Below, in pieces: positions 24,275-35,900 of a stretch of DNA of 64,000 nt (positions within the stretch are counted from its first letter, which is position 1; each line of letters starts with the position of its first letter). Below the pieces are notes generated by a model. That model worked only from the letters and a program-made list of their open reading frames with translations. It did no database searches and had not been told where the DNA came from. The stretch is from Chrysoperla carnea (lineage: Eukaryota; Arthropoda; Insecta; Neuroptera; Chrysopidae). The position numbers and the translations under genes are program-made. The stretch lies in assembly GCF_905475395.1 (NCBI RefSeq), contig NC_058342.1, positions 30,648,140-30,712,139 of the forward strand, read 5' to 3'.

Positions 24275-24970
24275 TATTAGAGCAAAGAAAAGTCTAAATA
24301 ATTAAATTCCTTCTAACTAATTTCACCCCATTTCTATTACAAGCTTTTTATACCATGCATATATGTAATATGCAAGGTATACTAAGTTTAGTCCCAAGTT
24401 TGTAACGCTTAGAAATATTGATGCTACGAACAAAATTTTGGTATAGGTGTTTATAAAATCACCTAATTAGTCCATTTCCGGTTGTCCGTCCGTCCGTCTG
24501 TGGGCACGATAACTCAAAAACGAACAAAGATATCAAGCTGAAATTTTTAAAGCGTACTCAGGACGTAAAAAGTGAGGTCGAGTTCGTAAATGAGCAGCAT
24601 AGGTCAATTAGGTCTTGACCTATGGGTTAGTAGGACCAATCTTGTAAACCGTTAGAGATAGAACAAAAGTTTAAATGTAAGAAATGTTCCTTATCAAAAA
24701 ATAAACAACTTTTGTTTGATAATTTTTTTCCTAAACATCAATGTTTACCCGTGAGGGCGCGAATTAGGCGTAAATTGTATAGTTTGTATTATATAAATTG
24801 CATATGTATGTGCAATGTGAGAGAGTAATCAACACTATTTATGCATGGTATTTCTACAATTAACTCAGTCAATTGTTTGTTTTCACTTGTTAATTTACTG
24901 AGTACGACTTAAAACTAACAAAAGTAACACGAACAGACCCGAAAATTTCGCATATTAATATTTTTTGCTT
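24275..24970 (+). repeat. Repeat shared with 15550-15666, interrupted by family T
   Basis: 24290-24346 matches 15553-15610 (AATAATTAAATTCC, TTTCTATTACAAGC) and 24891-24960 matches 15614-15666 (TTACTGAGTA, GAACAGACCCGAAAATTTCG). The 545 bp in between is absent from the first copy, which thus serves as an empty site. Confidence 0.85.
24347..24890 (+). mobile_element. Family T, full-length reference copy (h), about 544 bp
   Basis: The boundaries come from the empty site at about 15610. The start TATACCATGCATAT forms a hairpin with ATATGCAAGGTATA (24350-24381). The inverse of the start, TATGCATGGTAT, recurs about 55 bp before the end. The insertion lies inside a T run, with no clear target duplication. 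There is no ORF. A terminal hairpin, a subterminal inverted repeat, and insertion at TT without duplication are the features known for non-autonomous Helentron/Helitron relatives such as DINE-1. That assignment is an inference. Confidence 0.8.
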
Positions 24971-25494
24971 ACACCTTTCTCAAAATGTCTTAAGAACTTG
25001 ATAAAAATATATATTTATACAATTGACTGAGTTAATTGTTGAAATGCCATGTATAGACATGTGTTAATAACGCAATCGTTTGTTTTTTACGTCCAGTAAG
25101 TAAAGAAAGACACCCACAACTGATATTCCCTTGTTTTACATACTATGAAATTTGTACCCTATTTGCGCCCTCGCGGGTAAACAGTGATGTTTACGAAAAA
25201 TTTTTTCAAACAAAAGTTGTTTATTTTTTTATAAGGAACATTTTTTATATTTAAACTTTTGTTCTATCTCAATCGATTTACAATATGAGGCCTATGGACA
25301 CAAGACCTAATTGCCCTACGTCGATCTTTTACGAACACGACATCATTTTTTATGTCCTGAGCACGCTATAGAAATTTCAGTTTGATATATCTTTTAATTT
25401 TTGAGTTATCGTGTCGACGTGCAGGTTGACAACCGAAAATAAATTAATTAGTTGATTATATGAACATCTGTACCAAAATTTTGTTCGTAGCATC

Positions 25495-25507
25495 AATATT
25501 TTTAAGC
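25495..25507. repeat. Target-site duplication, left copy
   Basis: AATATTTTTAAGC, repeated exactly at 25814-25826. The joined sequence equals the uninterrupted family T consensus. Confidence 0.95.
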
Positions 25508-25813
25508 CTAAGAGCCTAAGTGGGCGGGCGGTCTAAGACATTAGTCATTGATCGTTTGTCTACTTAGAATTAGGTTGCGGGTTCGAATCCAGGCAGCGGC
25601 AGTGTGAACAATATATAATTAATGAGGGCGGTAGAATTGATCACATTGTCGTCGCTTGGATAAGAACGTAGTAACCGACTCCACCCACATCAAAATGTTA
25701 TTGTAAATATGTTTGTAATTAAATCAATAAAGATTAACAAATAATGATGTGGATGGCCTCTGTTATAGGCGTATATGTCAGAGAAACGGAGGTTAAACCC
25801 CATTATTATTATT
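25508..25813 (+). mobile_element. tRNA-derived SINE, family 2, best copy (306 bp)
   Basis: The 5' tRNA-like part contains GGGCGGTCTAAGACATTAG (A-box region) and GGTTGCGGGTTCGAATCC (perfect B box). The body carries CACATTGTCGTCGCTTGGAT and GATGTGGATGGCCTCTGTTA, and the tail is CCCC(ATT)n. It is flanked by 13-bp exact duplications. The source tRNA cannot be named with certainty. Confidence 0.95.
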
Positions 25814-25826
25814 AATATTTTTAAGC
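25814..25826. repeat. Target-site duplication, right copy
   Basis: Second copy of AATATTTTTAAGC after the (ATT)n tail. Confidence 0.95.
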
Positions 25827-25897
25827 GCTACAAGGTGTTTTAACTTAGACTTAGTATATATTACCTTGATATATTTCATATATGCATGGTATAAAAA

Positions 25898-28080
25898 TGA
25901 TGGTTATGTCCGTATAACCTTAAGTAAGCTTAAATCGGGTTGTGTTTAATAATATTCAAGGAATAGTCGAATTCGTTAACATACCATAACATACATATTT
26001 CCCAAATACAAGCGAATAAATTAGCATTAAACGATTATTTTAACCAATGTGTAAGATCTGTTTACAGGATCATTACCTAAATAGTGATTGATTTTAATGA
26101 AATACAAGAAGACGATTAAAAACAGAAAAGTAGATTTGTCGATAAAAAAAGTAAATTTTACGATGTAGTTAAAAAAGATTTTACATTTCAGATCCCTTCC
26201 TCCAATTTTTAACCCTCAAACTAAAAAGAAGGCGTGTTTGATAAGTTTGACAGCTATGTGCGTGTGTCTGTGTGTGTGATTGTCTGTCTGTGGCATCGTA
26301 GCGCATAAATAGATGAACAGATTTTGATTTTTTTTGAGAGGTAAGTTAATTGAGAGTGTTCGTAGATATGGTTTTCAAATGCGAGTTTAGGATTCCGTAG
26401 CCGAAAAATTTGTCGGAGGCTTTTTAAATTTTGTAAACTATAGATAAAAAATAATTAAGATAGTAAAAGTTTCAACCACTTTTATTTGCAAAATAAAAAT
26501 TTTTAATGTTTTAAATCGAGCTTGAGCAAAATGCTCATCACACAAGGGTTGGTGGGCTAACAAGAATGAAAAAAAAAGCATAGGTATCAGAATCACATGT
26601 GGTCTTGGCACAATGTTAAATGAAACAGTTGATAAAATGATAAACAATGTAATATTGTCACTATGAACTTTTCTCCGTGTACTTCAATTGCTTATTTTTA
26701 TTTTGATTCCAAATGTTATCCTTATATAAAAAATTTAATTTTTTGGTCACTACTGTACCAAGCAATATGTTAATATAAAAAAAAATAAAAATAAGAGTTT
26801 CACATCATTATTATGACTTAAAAATTGCTGCAAGTATTCCGGGACTGTCCTTCAAAATCCGGGACGACATACAACAACGCGAACATAATAATAATGGTCA
26901 TTCAATCAGATAATGAAAAATAAGAAGTACATATATACCAAGCGAAACCAAGCCAAGCCAAGATGCTAGGGTTGCCAACTCCAAAATTTTTCAATACTGT
27001 AACGGCCGATTTAAAAAAAACTTATTTTTCCGGACATTTGAGACTTTTCTATTTATCGTTTATTAATATAATAATTTCACTACGAAATATTTCCTGCCTT
27101 CTTTTGTTTAAATTCTCTATTTATTACAAGCTCGCCAATTATTATTATACAAAAATTGTATAATAGTCGTAATTATTCATTGAGTATATCAGAAAAGATG
27201 GCAGTGAAATATTTTATATTGACTATTTTTACAGAAATCTGTAATTTATGGTAATGTCAAATGACTACTTTTACAGATATCTGTAATTTATGGTAATGTC
27301 AAATTAAATTAATTTTTAAATTTTTATTAATATATCTTTATAAATTATATCCCATGTGTTATTCTGAAGTATGAGCTATATTGCTGTATATTTTCATTAA
27401 AAACCATTCCCTAGTTTTAGCGTGAAAGGTTAATCTCTTTTGTTAAGAAAGGTTAATAATCCTTTATGGATTTTAGTAGACAAAAAAATTTCACTTTCAT
27501 ATTGTTTTTCAGTCTTGAAAACGATTGTTTTTGAGCTTTTTTTAAAACATTAAACTAATCCGTTTGGAGTGTTTCTAGATCTTATTAATTTTTTTTAGTT
27601 TAGAATTTACAATTTTTGTCTAAAGATTGGAGACACAATTCGAAACTTTAGACTCCGATACAAAAGCGGTGATATGGCCACCCTACAATTGTATGTCGCA
27701 GCTTACAATTGTACTGATCGTTGTATAGTATATGTACCTATGGCTATGGGTATGAATAAATATTTTATATAATCAATAATCATTTACATTTCCGTTATTT
27801 TCTTTCTAATAGTTAAAAAGTCAATACGTATTTTTTTTTACAATTAAAATATTTTCTTATATTGTAAATACTTCTTTCTACGTCGACATAAAAAAGAACA
27901 ATAGGGAATGCAATAAACAAAAAAAATATGAATGCATATGTAGAACTGATAAATATTCCAGTTATAAATTTATTCAAAAATATGTTACAGACATTATATG
28001 TACCTTGTGAAAAAGTATATGTACAGTGGAGGTTCAATATAAAGTTTAAGACCCTACAACCGTTCGAGGCGGGATGTCTA
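25898..28080. other. AT-rich stretch with one repeat-like block
   Basis: 26225-26405 (TGTGTGTCTGTGTGTGTGAT, GTGGCATCGTAGCGC, GGATTCCGTAGCCG) looks like a widespread animal repeat, family not fixed. 27215-27305 contains a short duplication (AATTTATGGTAATGTCAAAT twice, about 58 bp apart). The ORFs here have no motifs. Confidence 0.4.
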
Positions 28081-28087
28081 AACCATA

Positions 28088-28422
28088 GGTTAGGTTAGAG
28101 TGGCTGTTCTGGGGTGGGACACACTTAGACGACAGAGTCCGTATGAGGGTTGGTCCATCACCGGAGACTACTCCATGAACCATTTGGAGCTGTTTGAGAA
28201 CAGCAGGAGGGCTTTGACATCGACTGACTTTGGGTCGGAGAGGTCGTCAAAGAGAGGCTGGCTCAAGTAAGTCCATCTCCTCATAACAAGAGCTGAGCAG
28301 TGACAGAGAATATGAGACATTGTCTCCTCAACCTCACCATTATGACAGCTCCTGCAGTAGTCGTGATACACTGTCAGGTCTAAGCGTCTGTCTAAACCAT
28401 ATTGAGCGCTAAAGGTCGAAAA
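28088..28422 (-). pseudogene. Jockey/R1-like LINE, 3' end: C-terminal zinc-knuckle region and 3' UTR
   Basis: Minus frame from 28422 to the stop at 28168-28170: about 85 codons, including GLDRRLDLTVYHDYCRSCHN, EETMSHILCHCSAL, PLFDDLSDP and LLLFSNSSKWF. The CxxC...HxxxxC pattern and the closing LLxFxxxSxWF are typical of the end of ORF2 in insect Jockey/R1-type elements, downstream of RNase H. The frame is intact here but begins after a stop at 28423-28425, so the copy is cut off. The 3' UTR ends in CTAAGTGTGTCC, ACAGCCACTCTAACCTAACC at 28088, nearly the same tail as SINE family 1. The usual first Met is absent; this is not a working gene. Confidence 0.85.
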
Positions 28423-28425
28423 TCA

Positions 28426-28779
28426 TCCTGCTGCCTTATAAAAATCTAATATTTAGGTTCAAATTTTTTTAAATAATTACTCTAAAATAGTGATTCCCAG
28501 AGTGGTTCATATTGTTAAGGTAGGTCTCCAGGAGTTCACGTTGTCAGTGAACAAAAAATTGGCGCTCTGTGAGATGTAAACTGGGGTCCACGATAGTTAA
28601 AATTCTTTTGAATGTCGTATTTATTTATATCTAATGAAAAGCCAAACTTGGATCCCCTATTGCAACCTCTTACAGCCCTTTTTTCGCATCTCAGGCTCTA
28701 CATTATCTCTCCACCAAATTTCATTTAAATCGGTTCAATAGTTTAGGCGTAGCATGCAGACAATGAGTTTCTAGCGAGG
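28426..28779. other. Repeat-like spacer between two LINE fragments
   Basis: CACCAAATTTCATTTAAATC and TTTAGGCGTAGCATGCAGAC at 28700-28760 read like the end of an insect repeat inserted next to the RT fragment. I cannot tell whether the flanking LINE pieces came from one element. Confidence 0.4.
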
Positions 28780-29245
28780 GTTAAGCTTTTTTAGACCTAA
28801 GTCTAGGTCACGTCTAGTAAAGAATTTCTTCAAGTCCATAAATGTCCTACTGGCCTGTTCATTTCTGGATAGTACCTTTTTCTTCGAATCGTAAGTAATA
28901 CACAATAGTGTCCCGAAATATTTAAAGAATGATACCTTCTCAACGATTGTGTTATGTATACGGAGGACAGCTTATGTTTGTACTTTCGAAAAACCATAAG
29001 TTTCGTTTTGGGGACGTTTACATCCCCTTTGCTGTACTCAACAATAACCTCACAAGTTGCTGGAGTTCAGGCAGCCGACTGGAAATAACTATTGTATCGT
29101 CGGCTTATCTTATATTGCTAATTGTTTTGCTATTTTGATTCCAGTGCTAGTGTTTTCGAGAGATTGCACGAAAATGTATTTCGAATACAGGTTAAAGAGC
29201 AGCGGGGATAATATGCATCCTTGTCGCACTCCTTTCCCTTAGCTA
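28780..29245 (-). pseudogene. LINE reverse transcriptase fragment with a stop in the YADD box
   Basis: Minus strand from 29236: GVRQGCILSPLLFNLYSKYIF (hallmark RT motif), then after about 20 codons R-stop-ADDTIVIS. The catalytic Tyr of YADD is replaced by TAA at 29105-29107. After a frameshift come KTKLMVFRKYK and VEKVSFFKYFGTLL, then ASRTFMDLKKFFTRRDLDL. All of these belong to the palm/thumb region of non-LTR reverse transcriptases of insect elements. The sequence ends abruptly at 29245 (5') and about 28780 (3'). The catalytic box is destroyed, so it is inactive. The plus ORFs at 28929-29242 are antisense shadows. Confidence 0.85.
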
Positions 29246-29699
29246 TATCCTCCGACTAATACAAAGTAATTTTTTTTTGGGCCTAAATAAAAAAGTTTCT
29301 GCAAAAAATCATCCAAAAAATGATTTTTTGTCTAAAAAAACTTGAAAAGATCCCTTAAATATGACATGCACTGTATATACAATTGCTTGATCAAGTTGAT
29401 GTAAACAGCATATTATAAACGAACCAGGTAAATACAATCAACCGGTGAAGGTTTTTAAAATGTGCAGCTCTGTGAATATAGCCAGCAAGATATCTATACT
29501 TCTACCTATTTACAACAAGAGCCATGTCGAAAAATTGTAATGGGAACAGAAATAAATAATACTTAATATTATTAATGTGAACGTATGGACGTATGTTTGA
29601 TATTCAACTATATTGCATTCAGTTCTGAAGAGATTTCACAAAATCGTATAAAATATAGGCGGTATTGATAATTTTAGGTGTGAGTTTATTCATACATAC
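29246..29699. other. AT-rich stretch without a recognised gene
   Basis: A short hairpin (AAAAAATCATCCAAAAAATGATTTTTTG) lies at 29305-29332; otherwise nothing. Confidence 0.4.
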
Positions 29700-29709
29700 T
29701 CCGCAAAAA

Positions 29710-30124
29710 CTATTAAAGAAAACTCAGATCTATGAAAAATTTTGGGATGTTATCAATAAATTATTTGTTTATTAAGGTGTTGACTCGTAGCGTATTAAAG
29801 AACACTCAGATCTATGAAAATTTTTTTCAGCAACATGGGATATTCTCTATAAATTATTTGTTTATTAAGGTGTTGACTCGTAGCGCAGAAGCTGAGTTAG
29901 CAAAGCAAATTCCCTCAGAAATAGAAAAAATAACAAATTTTTCTTTCGAAGCGCCTAGACAAAAAAATAGAAGAAAGATAAGTTTGATCCTCTTTTGTCA
30001 ATATCCCCCCATTACTCCCTGGAATTCCTTGAATTTTCTAAACAAATTTTATTACATAAAAGTTTTGTTGTATACAAATTTTGGTTCACCCTTTTCACCA
30101 CAAATTTGCAACCACCTTGAATAG
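29710..30124 (+). repeat. Tandem duplication inside a 130-codon open frame
   Basis: AACACTCAGATCTATGAAAA-like and TTATTTGTTTATTAAGGTGT blocks occur twice, 82-93 bp apart (29710-29792 and 29793-29886). The plus frame 29732-30124 stays open across both and repeats NYLFIKVLTRS. Part of the following sequence (GCAGAAGCTGAGTTAGCAAA) resembles 37408-37450 (GCAAGAGCTGTGTTAGCTAA), so it is a dispersed repeat. I do not recognise the protein and lean to non-coding. Confidence 0.45.
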
Positions 30125-30289
30125 TTTCGTAAAAAAAATCTGGAATTATCAAAAGGTCACCTTCTTAATATTATGAGATCGGGTATGATTAAAATAAGAC
30201 TCTATAGACCCACAATTCTGAGCTACATAGCAATTTTCAACTTTCAATCTCTTATAAATATTAATAGATAAAAATTTTTAATAAAAAAT

Positions 30290-30755
30290 ACTTTTTAAGG
30301 GACAAGCTTTTATTGTACTAAATAGTAGAAAATAATTTTATCAATGAATCAATCATACCCGACTTTTTTGTTAAAGTTTGAGGCGCTCAATTTAAAATAT
30401 CAAAAATGAATCGGAACGCCTCATCTACTCCACATGCCTAGTTATCTTTTACGAATAGTCAGTTATGAGTGACTTATAGATAAAACTATTTTCTACTTAT
30501 TAGTACAATCAAAGCTTGTCTCTTAAAAAATATTTTTTTTTTAATTTTTAATTTAAGACTAAAACAAATGTATATATATCAAATATGGTGGAAGCGATGG
30601 GAAAATCAGGACCCTTACCATGCATTGTCATCCAAATTAAATGTGCATGCAAAATTTCCGCTCAATCGGAATTCGGGAGGTGGATCAAATTTGAGTTGCA
30701 AGATTTGATTTCAGACAGACAACAGGACAGGTGAAACTAAATAAAAGCTTGTTAA
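30290..30755. repeat. Compound repeat family P, copy 2, with a large hairpin
   Basis: Arms at 30303-30345 (AAGCTTTTATTGTACTAAAT, AGTAGAAAATAATTTTATC) and 30480-30520 (the inverse, with TTAGTACAATCAAAGCTT) fold on each other, about 225 bp tip to tip. The right part to 30755 is the inverse of 15745-15990 (GGTGAAACTAAATAAAAGCT). Non-coding. Confidence 0.7.
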
Positions 30756-32695
30756 ATCGATTACAATAACTTCTAATCATTGTTTCTTACAAAAACAATA
30801 ATAGAAGTTAAAATGAGTGGTTTTATTTTTCTAAAAATAGTTCGTAAAAACAAAAAAATACCTGACTCTTGTAGTAAGTATATGTATATCGAAATAATAC
30901 GCAGTGGTCGATAGATAAATACTTGAGAGAAGACTCATCATGTCTGTTGAATATCCCCATAAAGCACTGTTTTGTGTGTGTATTATAGCTATGTGTTGTA
31001 CCTACAAACTTGTCTTTTGATAGAAGCATGATTTGCGACTACGCTTCGCTACTAAAAACCAAAGGACTCGACCCCACGACACATATGAATGTACGATTTT
31101 GATAGACTTCTATTTATGGTTATAAAAAATGATTCTGTTCTTTTTTTTTATATAAAATAAAAACGATTATTCCATTTTAGTTTAACGAGTATTTGGAATG
31201 TTCTGTTCATCAGAATAAATAGAGCAGTAAAAACAAAGGTATTCTTCTTCGCCATTTTGTGTCCTGTCATAGTTGACAAACATGTGAAAAATGTTGGGAT
31301 ATCGTGTAGAAATTTGAATTATAACAAACATTAATTTGAGTATAAAATAAATTATTTAATTTTAAAGGTTTAAAAAGTTTTTTCAAAAGGGAAATTGAGA
31401 TTGATTTTATACACATAATATTGTCTATTTTATGACTGCTTTTAATCATGGGGAAACCGCCGGCTGGTTTTCTTACAAAATCCTTTCAAAAATACTTTAA
31501 AAGGTTTAAGACTTTAAGTGCAATAATGCATTATATTACCAATTTTTTCCTGTATACTTTAAAATACATTTGAGGATACTTTGTCCTTGTATCCCAAATA
31601 ATCAACAAACAAATAAAAAAATAAAAATTAGCAGCTATTTATAATTTGTTAGATAGTTGAATGAAGCTCACTGAAAACTCAATGAAACTCAAACTGAAAA
31701 ATTTATTATCTAGAATTAGTGTACACCAAATAGAAATAACTAAAATATTAAACAATTTAATAATATACACTCAATGGCAAAGAATATCGTCTAGATAGAA
31801 TTATATAAAAATTATCAGATATCTTCTCGATTAAAAGATCCGATCTGTTCGATGTACAGCTCAATAGAAAGCATTCATTTTCAACTTTTTCTAAACGTAA
31901 ATAAAATGTTATTTAATTCCTATCGCTTTGTGCAGAGAGTTGAAAGACTGAGAAAAAATTTTACTCTATATTACGTTTTTTTCCACTGTCCAATTTCCTC
32001 ATTTATATAAAAAAAATGTCAATAACAGTACATTGTCAGGACAGAATTTGGAACTGTAAATAATTCGATAATTTGCTTATTCTTGTTTAAAATTAAAAAA
32101 TGATAAAATGGTAATCGGAAAGATCAAAAATTTTGTAGACTCGGAGTATTGTTGTAATTACGAGTGGTTTGGTTGAGTTTGTTGACTATAAAGGAGTTTG
32201 GTTGAGTTCTGAAGTTTTAAGCCGTGCGTTAAAAAAATTGGGCACCATTACAGAAATTTTTTTTCGGTTTATTTCTTCCGGATCTATGATTCCGATCTAT
32301 TAAGTGAAAATAAATAAATCAAATGAAAATATAACTTAATTAAAACTGTATTTTTAGGATTCACAAAGTTAATTTATTCGGATTAAATTTGCACCTCCGT
32401 ATACAATCCAGAACAAAAAATGAGTATTGCATTTCCCATATTCTTTTGAATAAAAAAAACCATGGTTTTTAAAAGTTCAAGAGAGAAGCTCATAGAACCT
32501 CAGTTCTTTAGAGACAGAGTAAAGTGGATTGAAAACTGTTAAAGATAAAGCGAGCTTTATTTAGTAAAAATGGTTCTTAAAATATTAACAACTTTTGTTC
32601 AAAAACCATTTTTTCGAAAACTTTTGTATCGAAACCAAAGTATAAATCTTTTTGGTTAACTTTAGGTTGCAAATTTAAAGACAATACATTTTATA
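30756..32695. other. AT-rich stretch without a recognised gene
   Basis: Two small minus ORFs (30823-31029, 31267-31449) have no motif. No repeat match found elsewhere in the window. Confidence 0.35.
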
Positions 32696-32699
32696 TTAT

Positions 32700-32990
32700 A
32701 TGTATAAATTATACATATTGGGAATCTCGGAACGGCTCCAACGATTTTCAAGAAATCTAGTATACAGGGAGATTTTGGGGCGTAAAATCGATCTAGTTAG
32801 GTTCCATTTTTAGAAGACGTCATTTTATCTCGGAAACTTAAATGTCAGTAATGGCTTCAATGATTTTCATGTAATTTAGTATACAAGGGCTTTCGGGGGC
32901 TTGTAGAAAACATCTTTTTATCTCGGAAACGTCTTCAACGATTTTTTACCAAAAAAAAAAAATAATAATAATACCGAGCAAAGCTGATGA
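32700..32990 (+). repeat. Dispersed repeat S, copy 2
   Basis: AATCTCGGAACGGCTCCAAC and GTAAAATCGATCTAGTTAGG match 20830-20990. The block is then repeated in part twice more (TTTTATCTCGGAAAC at 32832 and 32918). It ends near ACCGAGCAAAGCTGATGA. Confidence 0.6.
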
Positions 32991-35900
32991 TGAGAAATTT
33001 AACTTTATTGTAGTTAGAATTTTAACCACCAGACGCCATGACTTAAATGGTCGGTTTTAAATTCCGATAAATCTACTTTTGGTTATATATTTATACATAC
33101 TTTTGATTCGGAAAACGCTTCCACTCCGTTGTACCTACAGAGATTGTGTGGTATTGACATTGTTTTTTATATACATAATATATAAAAAAGTTTTTCCGTG
33201 TGACAAATTGATAATTTGAAAATTGTTTAAATGATCGTATAGAATTGTTTAAATAAACGAAGAGCAGTCAGTAGTCAAACTAGAAGCTATTTGACAGTAA
33301 TATTTCAATTATTTAGTGATTCGTTGTTAAATAATCATTATATACCTAACTCTATCCTTGTTTATTACACCTAGTTTAAAGTTTACATACGTGATAGATA
33401 ATTCATAGACAAATATATTTTATTTCTACATTGTGGGATTAAAATAATCATTAAATTTCCTAGAATTATCCATCCTCTGAGAATCGGTTCACTTTTAATA
33501 GGTAACGTAAATTAAACAAACATAACTGCTAACATGGCCTATTTTCTATTAAAGATGAACTATCAGTTAGTTCAAATCAAAATAGGTCTGAGTCCAAAAA
33601 AAATTTATCCAATTCATGATTTTCTTCTATGACGTTAGACATTCTTGCAAAACTCATTTCAGAAAGCCAAGAATAGAAAGTTCGATTAATTGAGTTAGTA
33701 GCGATGATACTAAACCTTGGAATTGTATTGAGTGATACCAAGCCCTAAATTATCAGTTTAAATTTTTCTAATTTTCTATTTCCCACATGAGTTATCAAAA
33801 ACTAAGAATAAAACTAAAGAATATTAAAAATTTAACAATTTAAAAAAAAAAATTATCTTTTTTTACATTTTAATCAAAATATTAAAATGTATCATTCTTA
33901 CCTACGTTGCCAATATTTGAGAGATAAATTAAAAATCTATTTTGACTTATGACATTCTTTTGTTTTTAATAAGATAAAATATTCTATCATAATTTTTACA
34001 TATATGTTCATTTGTTTTTAGTCTTCCAAATATTTTTTATGTATTTCATACAGTAACGATTTTCTAATCTAATTTTCACGGAAAACCTAAAAAAAAAAAT
34101 TTACGCAACTCTGTTTTAATGACGAGCAATCATAGTTGGGTGTTCTTCTACTTTGTCCATATTTTAAGTTTACTGACATTCAGTTTCACATACACACAAT
34201 CTTTAAATCAAATAATTCAAATTCAGATAAGACTTAAAAATAAGATAAGCATTCAACTCAACTTATTATAAAATAAAATATTTTTTACCAAAAGATTATT
34301 TTAATACAGGAAATAATATGTATGAGTTAAGTCTATGGTAAAATAATGTCTCCATGTAAATGTTTGATTCCTTTACCCATACGCGCCCAGAAAGGAGGGC
34401 ACGACGAGGATTTTTTCCCTTCTAAAAGGGAACCTGCCCAATTTTTCTCAAATAATGCAAGCACTAGTTACCTACAAATAACAAAGCTTGAGATCACAAC
34501 GATAGAAATTTTTAGTTAGCTATGATTATTAAACTAATGAGGATTTTAGGTATTCATAACTCAAAAGAGCTTTAATTCCACTGCGCCAATTTTTTTGCAT
34601 AGACAATTTGAATATGGTACATTTAAATCAGAGTAATTGCTTTATAACGAGCAACTTATCCTCATTTTTATCCAAAATTTAATCAGAATTAGTATCAATT
34701 ACTTACCAGTAATAAATTGTTGAATTACAAGTGGCTCATTTGGTAAATCAATTCGACCTTTCGATTTTCAGATTATCTTTTGACGACTGGGTTTTCATTT
34801 TAACCCCTTCAGTTAATCGAATATTCCATTTATGGATTTTTTAATTTTAAGTTTTGCAAGAAAATCTGACGGTAGAAGGAAATTTGAGACACGGGTAGTT
34901 AAAAGATAAGAACATAAAAGGGTAGGGTTGACCACTCTAATAAAGGAGGGTGAGATTGGGTAAACCAAGTGTCATTCTCATTCTGGAAATAATCCTACGT
35001 GCGCTCATGATATGTCTCCATGTAAATGTTGATTCCCTTTACCCTTCGTATACCATAAACAAGAAATGACAGCAGTGATAAACCAGTTTCTGTGTATAAT
35101 GTCGAATGTAACTATTTACATATATAGCTATACGCGTCAAATTCAAATAATATAATTCAATTACGTATTTATCGATAACTTCTCTCGTAAACATAAAAAT
35201 ATTTTCAAATCTATACTTCTTTTTTTTAGAAAAAAAAATGGTCATAGATAATAATAGAACTTTATGGTATAGCACATTTATTATTATAAACCTGAGAAAA
35301 GGTTACGTTCATATATCTACATGTTAGGAAATATGCATTTCTGTTGTACTGATTATTATACAGTAAAAACAATTTTGAGCGGCATAGCTTTCGGCGCCTG
35401 AAAGCATTTTGTATGAATTATGCATACTATAAAGAATGAAACACTTAAAATTTTCATGTTCATTCCATTTTCAATCTCGTAGAGTCTTTTCGCTAAAGTT
35501 ACAACAGGTACTGAACCACAGATTGTGGCATTAGTCGTATGTGAGACATCTAGCTATTTTTGATTTTTGTTAAGCCTTACCTCCAGGGTCAGACAGTGCC
35601 AAGTACCTCCCATCAAGACCTCCCTCTAATGGAGCAGGGATACGCCCAGTTAGCGCTCGAAAACTTCTAGTGTGTCTTCCATCTTACAGTATTAGGTATT
35701 GACTCACACAAGTAATGACGAAAACGTGAAGATGAAGCTCCCCTGTACTCGTCTGGTTGCCTTTGATTCGGGTAAAAAAACCGCGTTTTAGCAGTCAGGC
35801 AAGGCGAAGCGTTCACAAGCGAAACACCATTAGTACGCTATAGTACGTTTCTCGCTCGAATTTGTACTTCTTCGAAAGAATATGGAAGAGGGAAGAATGC

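Larger units (their letters stand above)
25019..25897 (-). mobile_element. Family T copy (i), carrying a SINE
   Basis: From CAATTGACTGAGTTAATTG to TGCATGGTATAAAAA. The first 20 or so bases of the family are missing. The interior is split by SINE family 2 at 25508-25813. Without that insert the length is about 560 bp, as expected. Confidence 0.85.

Noticed and set aside
28929-29242. Two plus ORFs of 61 and 69 codons
   Set aside because: They are antisense to a clear LINE reverse transcriptase frame.
34347-35045. Possible LTR pair (33-bp direct repeats 664 bp apart)
   Set aside because: Too short, no TG...CA ends, no primer-binding site or gag/pol between them.
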